The position numbers were made by a program, and so were the translations under genes. Below, piece by piece: positions 23,166-35,853 of a stretch of DNA of 64,000 nt. The first letter of the stretch is position 1. Every line of letters begins with the position of its first letter. The notes under the pieces are model-generated. The model saw only the letters and a program-made list of their open reading frames with translations. It was not told the origin of the DNA and searched no databases. Source of the DNA: Acanthosepion pharaonis (Eukaryota > Mollusca > Cephalopoda > Sepiida > Sepiidae); assembly GCA_903632075.3 (NCBI GenBank), contig CAHIKZ030000253.1, positions 493,501 to 557,500 of the forward strand, read 5' to 3'.

Positions 23166-23787
23166 TGAAGAAGTTAATCTTTATTGCCCTGCAATCCAGA
23201 ATCCTCTCTGTAGTCGTATGGCGTATGATAAGATTTACTCTTCTTGTTTGACTGTTGTTTTTGTTTCCTTTTAATATTCAATAATTATCATTTTGCCTCC
23301 AAATATAAAGTCTTCTCATGTTTATTAAGTCTTTGATTATAAAAATACCCAACACTGATGTTTTTTGGTTGTAAATAAAGTAGAATTGTAAATATTTCCT
23401 ACTTTAAAAATTATTTTTCTTTCCGAAAAAAAATGTTTGTGGCTGGGTTTTGGTCAATACAAAACATTAATTGTAAAGTATACTGAATACATTATTTGTA
23501 GCCTGTGTGTGTTTTTTTTAACTTTGTACGTTTAATATTCATGGACATACGGAAAGTCCTAAACACGTACATTATTGCATAATCTCTAAATCTCAAGTAA
23601 TAGCTTTGGGTTGTGTGGGGTGCGACGCGGCGGTCATTCGACAGTTTGACAAGGGGACATTAAAATGCACAACATATCATTTTTAGCCGAAATGAAAAAA
23701 TTTCTAAGAAAATGGCCTGAGATATTAAGTTTGTCATGTTGACAGGAAGACAAACAAGATATCCACTATTTACACACACGAACGCAC
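23166..23787. other. AT-rich spacer
   Basis: Nothing recognised. Confidence 0.5.
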
Positions 23788-23840
23788 ATACATGCATACA
23801 TACATACATACATACATACATACACACACATATATATATA
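23788..23840. repeat. (CATA)n microsatellite
   Basis: About eight CATA units followed by short CA and TA runs. Confidence 0.93.
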
Positions 23841-24685
23841 TTGAAAATTGCGTAAAAGTTAAAAAAGATCGTAGACCAATCATAAAAGATAATTGAAAAC
23901 CTTGGCAAGAAAACTGATTTTCATAAGGCGATAAAAAGTGATTTGAGAAAATGTAAATTTTAATAAGCAATAATAGTGGAAGAAACAAATTTTGAATGCA
24001 AATAGAGAGAAAAGATGAAGAAGATGAACGAAATCATTTTCATCTTAAACAACTTGTAATTTGATCGAAGAAATGTATAAAAATTGATTTTTTTTAGCAA
24101 TAGTCTTTTGGTGATAAATGTAGTACTACATTATGTGGAGTCTAGACTGGGTACTCCAAAGAAATAGTCGATCAAAATGTCTTAAAAGGTAACAGGGAAA
24201 TTCTAATGTTTTGGGTCAATATTGTAGGCATTAAGATTAAAAGTTACTCTGAAATTGTTGGGATTTTATGATAAATACACAGAACTATTATTGGACAAGA
24301 CATTTTTCATTGGTAACAAAAGATTGTCTAAATAATCTGTAATATATCCAGTATATATTGAGTCGGATTCTTATGTTTTTTTCTCAGTGCCGTTAAAATA
24401 TTGCATTTAGATATTTGTATATACATTTATTGAATCACATATGTACCATCTTTCCATTTTTTTTTTGCTGTCTTTGAGGCAAGCCTCATAATTCCATCCT
24501 TTCAAAAAATGCCATTTTTTCGAGTGATTAACTATTTACGGCTTTCCAGTGAATTGAAGTTCTTTCCATACTTAGTAATGCGAAGGTGTAAGGTCAGGGG
24601 CAGTTTCAGTCAATCTGGCAACATCTTGTTAAAAGACAACACCCCCCTCCCACTCCGATTGGCAAATTCCTGGTGGTTTTCATCA
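23841..24685. other. AT-rich spacer
   Basis: A 67-codon frame at 24,509-24,712 has no domain. Nothing else recognised. Confidence 0.45.
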
Positions 24686-24689
24686 GCTG

Positions 24690-24850
24690 CTATCTTTAAT
24701 CAGTCTAATTAGATAGAATACTTGCCTGAATTCAACGTCTGATTTTGCGAACCCTTCAAATCCCACCAGAGTATCAACTTCTTTAGATACAAATTCCAGT
24801 GGATAATGGTGACACATTTCTTTTTATTCAGGGACTGATTCGATTCAAAC
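24690..24850 (+). repeat. Possible tRNA-derived SINE remnant
   Basis: GAACCCTTCAAATCCCACCA (about 24,749-24,768) resembles the B-box and T-loop region of a common cephalopod tRNA-SINE. The flanking order (ACTTGCCTGAATTCAACGTC before, TATCAACTT after) is also compatible. The A box is not clear. Tentative. Confidence 0.35.
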
Positions 24851-25820
24851 TGTTGTAAACTATCCATTACTCATCGCAGGTTATCAGAGTCTTTAAAATA
24901 ATGGGTCATTTTTTTTTAATTCGAATAGAGAATCTTAAATGGAAATGTAGTCCATTAAACTTTTCCAATAAATTCGTGAAGCAACCAAACGACATAACGA
25001 TTTAAGTATCCAAGTGCAGATGCTTTACAATGTGGAATAGCCCTGCGATGTCCTGTATACCGTGACATGGATTATCAGTTTAATCAGTGTTACGATTCCA
25101 TCATTATCGACAACCGCAGGCCTTCGTGAAACGTTCTTGATCATCTAACACGAATTCTACGTATCTTTTTTGCTGCTTGTACAGCGTTTTTCCTTCCCAG
25201 AAATAAAAGAGCAACAAATGGCGAAAATGCTTAGCATTTACTTCTATTCTATTTCTTTTAACGTAAAAACCTTTACAATTCATAATCCACACACAAATCA
25301 TATAGAAATCCGCGTCCAATTTTAGCTTACAGAATATGAATATATGTCATAAATTTCAATCACTTGAGATAGGAAAAACGGAATCATGTTTAAACGCTAC
25401 TAACGTTTCTTCCAATAGTTAGTATGCTGTTTACTAAGCAAATATCTCCTAGTTTAAAAACTTTATTGTACGCCAATGCAGGTATTTACTGTTTAACCAA
25501 TATTAAGATCGATCTGTAATGTACCATTTTAAATTTCAGTCTGACCCTGACTATGGAACAGGTCAGGGGTTAAAAGTAAGAATAAATCAACAAGTACGTG
25601 TCAATATTCCCAAAAGAATTTGCGATAATTTACATGGGCGCGTCAATACAACCGGGTCGGCGATAGCATTTATTAAATAAAAATCAATGTATCAGAAACT
25701 CTAGCCAAGAAGTGTTCTCAGTAGTAAGGAAAACTCATTCGAATTTCCATCTAAAGGTTTAGGGACTATATAGTGTTTCTAGTCCTAATACGAAAAATTC
25801 AATGACTAGAGTTCCCGGGG
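24851..25820. other. Unclassified spacer
   Basis: No gene or repeat recognised. The 71-codon minus-strand frame at 25,104-25,319 has no domain. Confidence 0.45.
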
Positions 25821-26240
25821 ATTATTTATTCCTGTGGTTTGATTTCAATGTCCGTTTTTATTGTTATAAAAAAAACGTATTTGGGGAGGGGAAAAATTGT
25901 TGGTTGGTTGATTGATCCAAAAAGTGATATTACTCAAATAGTTGTGAGTTCAATCCCTGGCCACAGCGAAGAGAACAAAATCTTGAGGGGTTTATCAAAG
26001 CGAATTAACCAAAACTAGATATCCGAAGGCTTGACACGTGGAATTGGAACAATTTACCCCGTAGACTAAATAAATCGTTCTGTTCGAAATCCCAACAAAT
26101 ATAACTGAAGAATACAGGAACATCGGGAATATGAAAGTAAAGATGCAGACAACAGTCCGAACAATATAAATAGTGTAAATTATTTATTACTTTTGTTTGA
26201 TTTTAATGTCCGTTTTTATGTTATTAAAAGAAGGGGGAGG
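25821..26240 (+). repeat. Inverted-repeat family, copy 3, flanked by a direct repeat
   Basis: 25,895-26,180 matches copy 2 (3,200-3,430), including a tRNA-like segment with GTGAGTTCAATCCCTGG (about 25,944-25,960) and the decayed right arm (AACAGTCCGAACAATATAAA, about 26,151-26,170). The left arm is missing. Roughly 60-bp imperfect direct repeats sharing TTTGATTT and AATGTCCGTTTTTAT flank it at 25,821-25,890 and 26,179-26,240. Confidence 0.6.
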
Positions 26241-27640
26241 ACTAACAGTTGCTGCAAGTTAAATTAAAAACAGAAGAAAAAAAAAGCAAAATCTATGAAT
26301 GAGATTTATGATGGCAGTGAATGTTGAAGATCCAAGACTAACATGTAAATTAATAATAAAATGATTTATTCAAGTAGATGTAAAATTGTAAAATCTGTAA
26401 AAATTTTGTGATCAACTATATCTTTAAACTTCGGTATTTAAAATTCATCAATATTGTCGAAACTATTCAAGCAACAAAAACCTTTTTAGAATTCAATGAA
26501 AATAAAATACGTGATTACTTTTCAAAGTAACATCTTTTTGCTAACGATTCTTCGGTACTAATCTTTTTCATCCACTTTCATTCATTCCTTCAAATTCCTT
26601 CTGAATTAAATAATATATATGCTTATATGTGTATTGATATCTTATTTTTGTCACGAAAATTAATTCCAAAGAGCCCATAAAAAGTCTTCTATTTCCGCTT
26701 ATCTTTAAATTAGTCGAGTGCGTCAGCATCGAGTGAAATGAAAAGATATGAAATGGATACAATTTTATCTTCAAAGAAATCATTATACATGAGCACGATT
26801 CAAATATGCAATATTTACTTGGAATAAATGAGTATTTAATAAAGTCTGTCTAACTTAGCACAAGCTTCTTGTTGTTGATATTGATGATGATCTAGTTGTA
26901 TATCTATGTAATATTTAGTTTTATCTCGTGTAAAATTTGTAGACAATCGCATAGTACCAAATCGAAATAAACATTCTTAAGCAATTTGTATTTTCCCGTC
27001 CTCCATCGTGGCATACCAGTGGCAAGGATGTTGTTATTATATCTGACAGTGAGATACACAGTAGAAAAAGTAGATGATTGATATTTATATTGCATTCATT
27101 CATAGTAAGTAAATATTCCCATAGAAGTTAACCTTATTTCACCACGTCTCTTTGACCGTAAGTGTAAAGCTCCAATGCAACTTCAGTTTATAAGTGGAAG
27201 AGTGGGTAACAGGTTAATTTGTAAATTTTCCCACCAGGTGAATATCTGCCGTTACCTTTAAATTTCTCACTCTCCAGCGACGATTTGAATTTGTTATTTG
27301 AATTTCATCCATGAGAGTGTCATGAGAATAGTAATGATTCGTGTAACATAATGTTATGCCGCTATCTTTTGCATGAATACGTATTATTGTCTTAACCGGA
27401 TCGACTGCCGTAGAGTCTTTAGTAGGCACAGCTTCCATTTAACGTTTTATCTTGTAACATATCACGTGATATCGGATCACAAATAGATTGAGAGTTTTGG
27501 CGTTTGTATATTTTTGATTCGGTTCCAATTACTTTTTCACTCTCGAATAGATTTAATCTGAAGCTTCTTATTTTGGTCATATTTTGGGGGTTCAATGATC
27601 CTTCCGTCTCAGTAGGTTGTGCGAGTTTTTTAATGCATAT
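26241..27640. other. Spacer with one short unassigned open frame
   Basis: Mostly AT-rich. The minus-strand ATG frame 27,438-27,214 (74 codons) is compositionally more protein-like than its surroundings and has no (TA)n or homopolymer runs. I recognise no family and see no clear splice sites, so it is noted here and not called as a gene. Confidence 0.4.
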
Positions 27641-27641
27641 C

Positions 27642-27712
27642 GGTTTGGAATAAGAAATTAGAGAGCCGAGTTCGTATACTAGTCGAGTTCGTTACAGTCA
27701 CTTACACGCAGA
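27642..27712 (+). repeat. Fragment of the tRNA-like unit of the composite SINE
   Basis: AGAGAGCCGAGTTCGTATAC and the following GTTACAGTCACTTACAC align with 22,970-23,020 of the 5S-tRNA SINE. The 5S-like head is absent. Confidence 0.55.
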
Positions 27713-28437
27713 TATCCTGGGGGAAAGATATGAATCCATCTCCTCTTTCCCAGCTATGGTTAAATATTAAGACTTGTATCTGGAAAAGTCATTATTATCT
27801 CCAGAAAACTGTGAATGGAATATTCACTGGCAAAAAAAGAATTATTCTTACAATCCGAAATATGTTTTCGATTTAAAGAACCAACAAAGGATTGATAAGC
27901 CGTAAATACAAATATTTTGAGGTCATTTTTAAGATTGTATTTATTTATTGTTGTATCTCTTACGGTATTTTAAGGAACCACCTGAACGCGTGACAGAAAT
28001 CGTTTTTATAATTATCTGTCTTAGCAAAGGTGGTAAGCCTAATGAAGTGGACCTGCGAAGAACCATGTAAATCTATCCTGTCAAAGAAGGTCACTGAGTG
28101 AAGCTTGCCCTTGATTTCTTACTGAATTATTTTAAGATAAAACTGACAAGACAAAGAATGGTGGAATTTTATGATGAAGATAAAGAAAGACGTTTTGGGG
28201 CGGGAGTGGGGAGCTAGAAAGGCACATCTCTTTATAGTACACGCCCACACATACACAAACACACACAAACGCGCGTGCGTGCGCTTTTACTACTGAATTA
28301 TTAAACAACTTTTGGACTTTATTATAAATTTATCTATTATATATGAAGAGAAATAGAAAATATGTGTTTTAAGTAAATTTCTTTTTTAATTAATTTTTCA
28401 AATTATTACTTTTTAAATCCCCAATCTCATCATGAAC
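27713..28437. other. AT-rich spacer
   Basis: Short imperfect (CA)n near 28,245-28,275; nothing else recognised. Confidence 0.5.
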
Positions 28438-28576
28438 AGTCATTCTTTAATTCTTACTTGCATTCTTTAATTCCTTAATTCTTACTTGCATTCTTTAATT
28501 CTTTAATTCTTACTTGCATTCTTTAATTCTTTAATTCTTACTTGCATTCTTTAATTCTTTAATTCTTACTTGCAAT
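28438..28576. repeat. 28-bp minisatellite, about five units
   Basis: Unit CATTCTTTAATTCTTTAATT followed by CTTACTTG. The first unit is shorter and the last ends in TTGCAATG. Internal 9-bp subrepeat TTCTTTAAT. Units are nearly identical, so expansion is recent. Confidence 0.9.
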
Positions 28577-29950
28577 GTATTTTCTGGTTTAGAAAAAAAA
28601 ATCTTCGAATGATCTCCGAGATCCTACTGATGATATATAATTTCAAATACTTTATTTTGTTTATTTAAACATTGTTTTTTTTATTTTACAAGGTGAAATC
28701 ATGTTTTTAAATATTCACATTTAGAATAAAGCAAGGACTGCACCTTCTAATTTACATTTGTTTCAGACGTAATCACATTTTCTTAGTGTCAGGAGATAGA
28801 AAAATAAGGAAGATATCCTTTCAGTTGGTTATTCATTAAAAAACTATAGAATGTTGTCAGAAATAATTGGAAGTGTTTAACTGCATGACGTCATTAAGAA
28901 AATTTGAAGTAAATTTACATCTATTTATCACGATCTGGAAAAAGTGATTTTAATTTTTGAACAACTTAATACACTTTTACAAGGATGTCCAATGTTACGA
29001 GAAGAGCTTCAGGCTAAAGTTGTGAGTCGATACAGATAACTGCAAAAAAAGATTTTATGACTTTAAACCCCAGGAAGTCTCGACTGAATGTCGTCCAAGA
29101 ATAGTAAGAGAAAAATCTTAGCAGAATTTTACTTTTGATCAGCCGGAATAAAAATGGAATTTTGTCTACAATTAATCCACCCCCCCACTTTCCTGCGCGG
29201 AGAAAGCAAACTTGTGTCTCGCATGTAATATAAACTATGCGCTAGTTGAGCCTGGAGCTTGGGGATGTGGATTAGAATTCTTTTAACCACATTGAATCAC
29301 AGCATATAGCTGAAGAAAGACTGCATATACTGAAAGAATGATGTCTATGTCAGAAACATCTATTGTCCTCGGCAAAGCAGTCAAGGAGAAAGGAAAAGAA
29401 AATCTTTTGAAAATTATTATTATTATTTCAGCAGGAGGTTATGGGATAAAAAGCAACAATAATAAAGAAGAGTAAAACTTGTGATAAAATAAAAAGCGAC
29501 GTTAATTAGATGAAGTAAAAGTCGTAATAAAATAATAACAGTTAAAAAGTTTCAACTTGAATCAGAAAAGAAGCAGTGATAGAATTTGCGAATCAAAGTT
29601 TAAAATTGGTCAGTGACTGTATGAAAATTCAATAATAATATTTGTAGGAAATCTGTCTTGTTATCTATCATATTGCAGTCAGACTTAAATACAAATCTTT
29701 ACTAACCTGAAAGGGTTTCCTTTTATTTATTAAATACAGCATTTATTTCCCCAAATAAAGTCTAAAGTATTAACGAAACCAGAGAGGAGAAAGTGTTGTA
29801 TAAGTAATCTCATTCTTGAGGGAAAATTTCTATCTTTGTACCAAGATCAAAGGTAATTCGAAAATTCTTTTATAGTATTTTAATTTATATAGTCACCGGA
29901 GCTCGAAGGTATCAGCTATAAAAGAGTAACCATGGTTATTGTAAAAGATT
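28577..29950. other. AT-rich spacer
   Basis: No gene, RNA or repeat recognised. Confidence 0.5.
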
Positions 29951-29954
29951 TCTT

Positions 29955-30060
29955 TTTGAACTTAAGGCTTTGCAAGACTGAATTTATAATATAGTGAATT
30001 CGATTCTCAGGGTCGGTCTCACTAAAACATATAGTCATATTCTTAGTGACATGCTGAGCA
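29955..30060 (+). repeat. tRNA-like SINE remnant
   Basis: GTGAATTCGATTCTCAGGGT (about 29,994-30,013) matches a B box and T arm. The upstream AAGGCTTTGCAAGACTGAAT is a weak A-box side. Family uncertain. Confidence 0.4.
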
Positions 30061-33000
30061 TTTGTATTTAATCTTTTCCATGCTGAATTTATTTTTAATT
30101 GTATTTGCTTAAAGATAAGTCACATTTACATTCAATTTGCTAGCTACCTAAATAAGTTAAACTCTTCATATCCAATATATCCATATTCTATAGATTATGT
30201 TCAGGTTATTGTCTGAAGCGTTTTTTTTTCGTCATGAATATCTCGTTGTGTTTCTTTCCATGGAAACCGAATGCAAACTGCCGAACATGCAAAATATATC
30301 ATAAATATAACCGTTTAAAAGGTGAAGTGATAATAGATTGCTAGAGCAATGTCTCGAATTTCTGTAATCGTCATTCTAAGTCCAAGTTATGATCGTAACT
30401 CATTTATGAATTTATTCGACTTTAAACTCGTCATTAGAATCAAGAATTACCAACCATTCCTACTGTACTTCATAAATCCATGTTTGTCTTTGATGGGATC
30501 AAAATTTGATCAACTATCGACAACAAAGCTCATGTGAATTAGCTAATTCTGAAGCTCGCTGATACTACATAAAAGCCACAGTGTTGCTGAAGCTGATTCA
30601 GTAGCACATACTCTTCTACGGTCAGTTTGTTTTCGCTTGTCTCATTAGAAAAGGTCAAATAACTACGATATTATGCGATCTTTTTAATTTTTTTTTTTGC
30701 AGTTAAGTTCTATATTTCCGGATAGATAGCAGATAGAAATTTTCGCTTTCTTTATGTTTAATGTTATTATTGATTATTTATAAAGTTGGGAATATTTTTA
30801 ATTATTCTTCTTCAAATAGTAAAAAAAAAAAAATTGTGTTCCTTTTGCGTAATGAAATTATGCATGTTGCCTATTGCGTGACTGAAACGATTAATGTAAA
30901 TGCATTTTTGTTTGTATGTCCGTCAACTGCTGAAGTCTTTGTGAAATTGCGTCTTACGTGGTGAAAGATTTACTTTGCTGTATTGAAAAAGTCTTTCATG
31001 CCTATTTTTGCTATTTGACCGATTGAATCCAAAAGTTGGCTTTTCTGTCAATGTCATGGAAAGAAGGTCAACGTGAGTCTGATGAATTAATGGCTTGACT
31101 AGATTTATATTCGCGCTACAGTAGTTTTTTGAACTATACCAATGACTGAAAAAATAAAGACACGTAGACCTTAATAGAAATAGAATTAACCATTGCTAGA
31201 TACCTATTATTTGATTACACTGTCTATATCGATCTGGGAGGAGTGATATATAGCTTACGAAGTGAAAAATACGAGCTAGTCGATGACAAAAATCTCTTGT
31301 AAATAAGAAAATAAAATGGTAAAAAAAAAAAAAAATAAATAAAATCGCCTGAATAACAAATCAAGCAATATTTTTCACTCAATAAAAATAAGGAAATCAA
31401 ATTCAAATATAATGGTTTTGGGGCATCTTTCAAATGTCATAAATAATGAATTATGATCTTTATATCAGGCTGCATTTCGATGCCAATATGATTTGATGTT
31501 ATAAAATACGCCGTCTTTTATCATATGTACAGCAGAACAATTTATGAGGGAAAAATTTGTTCCTTGATGAACGAAGAAAAGTTGTATTCCGTAAGTTCAT
31601 TAACAATATTTTTTTTTATTTCAATTATAAAACGCATACAAGAGTCTGTAGAACCGTAAAACTTTCCTGTATTTTTGTCATAAAATTTTAACAGCGGGGC
31701 TCCATCTATTCCCAGTTATCTTTTCAGTTACGAATTAAAAATTACCAATTAAAAGATTACCAAAAATGTATTAAATTTTCTTTTGTCTTTCTTGCATTGT
31801 TTGTAAATAGACACTTATGGGAAGTTATTTCTCATTCGCCGCTTAATACTAATTTTACTTTCTGCTATTATGAGTTAAGGGAAACCTACAAGAATATCGT
31901 CTCAATTTTCTTTTACACATTGTTGGCGAAATTAATTCATCGATTCTAGAAGAAACCTTTCGAGAAGATTCATTGTTCATTGAGGAAAGTGTAATTATTT
32001 CACTTTTACAAATGATGAATTTCAAAATATTGCGTTGCAGTTGATTCTATTTCTGCTCTGATCATTTATTAAATGGAACTTCGACAAAATTCACGACACT
32101 TATCATGAAACTCAAAATAATATATCAAACAACCGTGGAATTCAGATAAAAAGATTTGAGTGTCGTAATCAGCAGACGCACCTTAATAGCCAACAAGTAG
32201 TTAATCATGCTTCTCCGATTAGGAATTTATTCATGCTCTAGAAAAAAATCTGTTCTAATTCTACTATTGGCCAAAATGCTAAATTACATACAGGAACGAA
32301 ATTATTAAAAATGATGGTAAAACATTCTGATCCAATTATAAATTGACAAGAGAAATTAAACAGTCGAAAAACGAATCAGCAGAATTTAATAGAATAAATC
32401 AATCAATGAATTTGTCTTCGGCTTAAGAGAATTGGATGATTATAAAGAAGATGTTGACGACGACGACGACGATATAGAATGAAGAATAAAGACGATCAAG
32501 AAAGCAAACCTAACAGAAGAAATAGAGAGGAAGAAAAAGAAAATATAAACGAAACAATCAAAGAGAAAACATCGGAAGTAAAAGATTTAAATGTAAGCAA
32601 AAAGTAACAAACAGCAGTTCCAGGAACAATATAAATGAAAGACAGAATGTTCAAGAAGGAAAATAATTCCTTCTCAAAATTTGTAAAGAAAGTTTAGGAA
32701 GCCAGCATAAAAGACTGGACGATTCTTTCCTCATTTTTTCTTTAATTTTGTTGAATTTCTCTTCACAAAAAAAAAAATTAATGATTTGACTTATAATCGA
32801 TTTTACAAGCAGTAGATGAACTTCTCAAAACACTCGGGTGGAACGCAAACTTTGCTGATTTGGGTGCCAATTAAGAAAAAATAAATGCAAGCGTCGAACG
32901 TGAACAAAATCAAAATCAAATAGAAAGTCTATTTCAATCGAATAGCATGTATTTTAATGACAGCAAATAAAAATAATTTGTTTCGGTCCATCCGAACCAA

Positions 33001-33415
33001 AATTTCTATTAAAAAAACTAATACGCGTAACTTGAAATTTTATCTCATCGTCTGTCGACAAAAAAACCTCACAGATAATTACTATAGTGAAGCATTCGAT
33101 CCTGACAAGCAGACGCCATTAAATGCGACTTGTTTTTTGTAGATAAACTTTCAGAGCTAAAAGTCATGTATCAATGTTTATTAACCTTATAGACCTTGAC
33201 GACGATAAATAATCAAGTTATCACTGTCTATTGCAAACTCATTTTTTTGTGTATTGCAAATGCTTCTTTGATAAAATTTTTGAGCAGCACACTGTGAAGA
33301 AATAGTTCATGAATTCGCCTTGCAGGCCATTACTGCTGCAGTGAATTTGGATCCTAGATTAGTTCTCTACACAAATTGTATTGCGCTAAACGAAACTTAC
33401 CGAATTGCTAATCAT
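30061..33415. other. Long AT-rich stretch without recognised features
   Basis: About 3.3 kb. Several 60-70 codon frames occur (30,349, 30,761, 32,957) with no domains. A short (GAC)n/(GAT)n run lies at about 32,452-32,474. No microsatellite longer than this. Nothing supports a gene. Confidence 0.5.
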
Positions 33416-33417
33416 AT

Positions 33418-33490
33418 TTCCGTTGATTAGTGGTTAGCAAGCTGATCTTGCAAGCAGAATAATTGTGAATTAGGGTCTTCCATACAAGTT
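33418..33490 (+). repeat. tRNA-like SINE remnant
   Basis: TTGATTAGTGGTTAGCAAGC is A-box-like and AATTGTGAATTAGGGTCTTC a decayed B-box side, resembling the 16.1 kb units. It lies just beyond the truncated 3' end of the LINE that starts at 33,520. Confidence 0.45.
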
Positions 33491-34760
33491 ATATGTCATG
33501 CGGAGAATCCGATGTATGCCTGCAAAGACAAAAGGTACATAGTAGAAACACAAGGCCAGATATGGTAGCAATATTTAAGACATTGACGAAAGGTAGGCTT
33601 TTAAATATGTAAGATAGATTCTAGCGACGAAAATTGTTTAGCACGACACAGTGATCCAACATCCTTAGCAGCAGAATTAGCAACTGGTTCAAACTGATCT
33701 TTCCTCATCATGCCCGTGAAAAGCGTTAATCGGAGCAGGTACAATTGCACACTATCTTCGAGGTTAGCATTTTTGTGATCATCTGGCAATTTAACCTTAA
33801 CGAACTGATCAAACTTACTATTAAGACAGGAGTGAATAGTTATATCCTCAACATAGATACCGAGTTGACATCAGGAAGGTCGTTGATCAAAATTAAGAAC
33901 AACGTAATCCAAGGATAAAAACATGGGGTGGGGGTCACCTGCATTAATGGAAGACAACTTTTATTTTTCAATTTCATAAGAAAGATCGAATCAGTTCAAA
34001 AGTTCGTCTGGAAATATCATAACCTTTCAACGTGTGAAGAAGACCAGTATGCCAAACACTGTAAACTGCCTTCGAGATATCCAAAAGCAACAGCCCAGGC
34101 TTCACCATTCTTATCTCAAGCTTGGTAGACTCTTTCAGAAAAATCCTTAATGCATCAGCAGTTGACCTAGAGAAGCAAAGGTCATACTGATCGTCTGAAA
34201 GAAAACTGTGTAAAGTGAGATACTTAACCAATTAAGAGTTGATTAAAGCCTCTATCAGTTTGTCAAAAAGAGGTAGAAGTTTAATAGACCGGTAGTTAGA
34301 AGAATCAGATGGTTCGCCCGAGTTCTTAAAGACTGGGAGTAAAAAAGAGGATTTCCAACCAAACGGGAAAGCAAGGATCAGCTAGGCATTTATTGTAGTG
34401 TTTACAAAGAACAAGAGCCATTTCAGGAATACATTCCTTAAGGACTATTGCAGGGATATCATCAAGTTCACAATCTTTAAGAGATGATAGCCGAAACCAT
34501 GGACGGAGTTCTATGCAGATCACTTAATAAAGACTCAGTTCTAAGTGGAAAGTCAGGCAAATATACTCCAGATGAGTGAAGAGTATAACTTGAAGATAAT
34601 TTAAGAGCAAAACAAGACATAAACACCTGAAATTGAATGAAGATAGGAAGAATAGAAGACTTGCTCTTATATAACACATCATTACGGAGTCACTAGTTAT
34701 CATGTGAAGCGAAATTGTTAGAGGCTATACGGAATCTCATTCTATCAGCAAACAAAGACT

Positions 34761-35190
34761 AAGTCTGTCTATATTTCTGAGAGGAGGTATTATGTACATT
34801 ATTTACATTATTCGGACTATTGTCCTCATCTTTGACGCCTTGTTTATCACAACGTTTCGGCCGTTGTACGCTCCAGCCTTCTTCAGGTGGTTGGAATGTC
34901 CTCAAGGACACATGGCACAGTGGATAAAGGCCTTAGATCCAGTGACAGGGCCCAAAAGTGAGAGTTCAATACCCGGTTAAGGCAGTGGAGAACTTTCAGA
35001 GGGAAATTAACAGGAGATAACTGACACCCATTAAACGTGGCACGTGGAACTAGAACAGTGAGCGAAATAAAGTGTTGTTCGACAATCCAACCACTTGAAG
35101 AAGGCCGGAGCGCACAACGGCCAAAACTTTGTAATAAATATGGCGACAAAGATGAGGACAATAGTCCGAATAATGTAAATAAAGACTTAA
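34761..35190 (+). repeat. Inverted-repeat family, copy 4 (most complete), with tRNA-like core
   Basis: Left arm 34,765-34,892 and right arm about 35,088-35,180 are inverted relative to each other. The left arm carries the hammerhead-like core on the minus strand (34,854-34,886); the right arm carries a mutated version on the plus strand (35,095-35,130). Between them GGCACAGTGGATAAAGGC (A-box-like, about 34,915-34,932) and GAGTTCAATACCCGGTTAAG (B-box-like, about 34,963-34,982) form a tRNA-like unit about 70 bp long. AAAGACT occurs on both sides (34,754-34,760 and 35,182-35,188) and could be a target-site duplication. Inserted in a LINE. Confidence 0.75.
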
Positions 35191-35778
35191 AGTTTACAAT
35201 GATTGCGAGTAGAGAGAAACAGGTGTATGTTGTAATTGAAACTATCACACTGGTACACCCAGGAGAAGTGATTCCTGTGCTATAGAGTTTCAACAGGCAG
35301 GTGTGAACGAAGAAGATTGTTTCATTTGATATTTCCGAGAAGGTAGGAAAATATCGATACCAACTTTAACCCAAGAAAAAACCCTCATTGGCACCATTCT
35401 CAATAGGGACTTTAAGAATATCACTCCAAATAGCGTCTCGAAGAATGTCAGGAAATGAATCCAAAATCAATACGATGATAACAGAAAGAAGTTTAGTGAA
35501 TAGTAACTTCTTTTCTAGATGAGTCAAAAGTAGTATCAGCAGATAATACAGCATAATCAGAATTGCCAAGAGGTCAGGGTTGTGAGAGGGGAGGTAAGGA
35601 TTCAATCAAGTAAAGAAGTAGGTTGATCAGAATTATTAGCAAAGCGACTAGGGAAATTTTGATTGAGAGACTGAGCAACGGAAAAATTGAAGGTCTGAAT
35701 ACCGACAAAATCAGGAACATTACAATGATTAATCCACTTGACGCGATGACCATTCAAATCACCAAACAATGTTCGCAG

Positions 35779-35779
35779 C

Positions 35780-35850
<71 letters not shown>
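35779..35850. repeat. (GA)n microsatellite
   Basis: About 35 GA units with two AA interruptions, inside the LINE endonuclease remnant. Confidence 0.95.

Positions 35851-35853
<3 letters not shown>

Noticed and set aside
28438..28576. CRISPR-like array
   Set aside because: Head-to-tail 28-bp units without spacers in a eukaryotic genome; it is a minisatellite.
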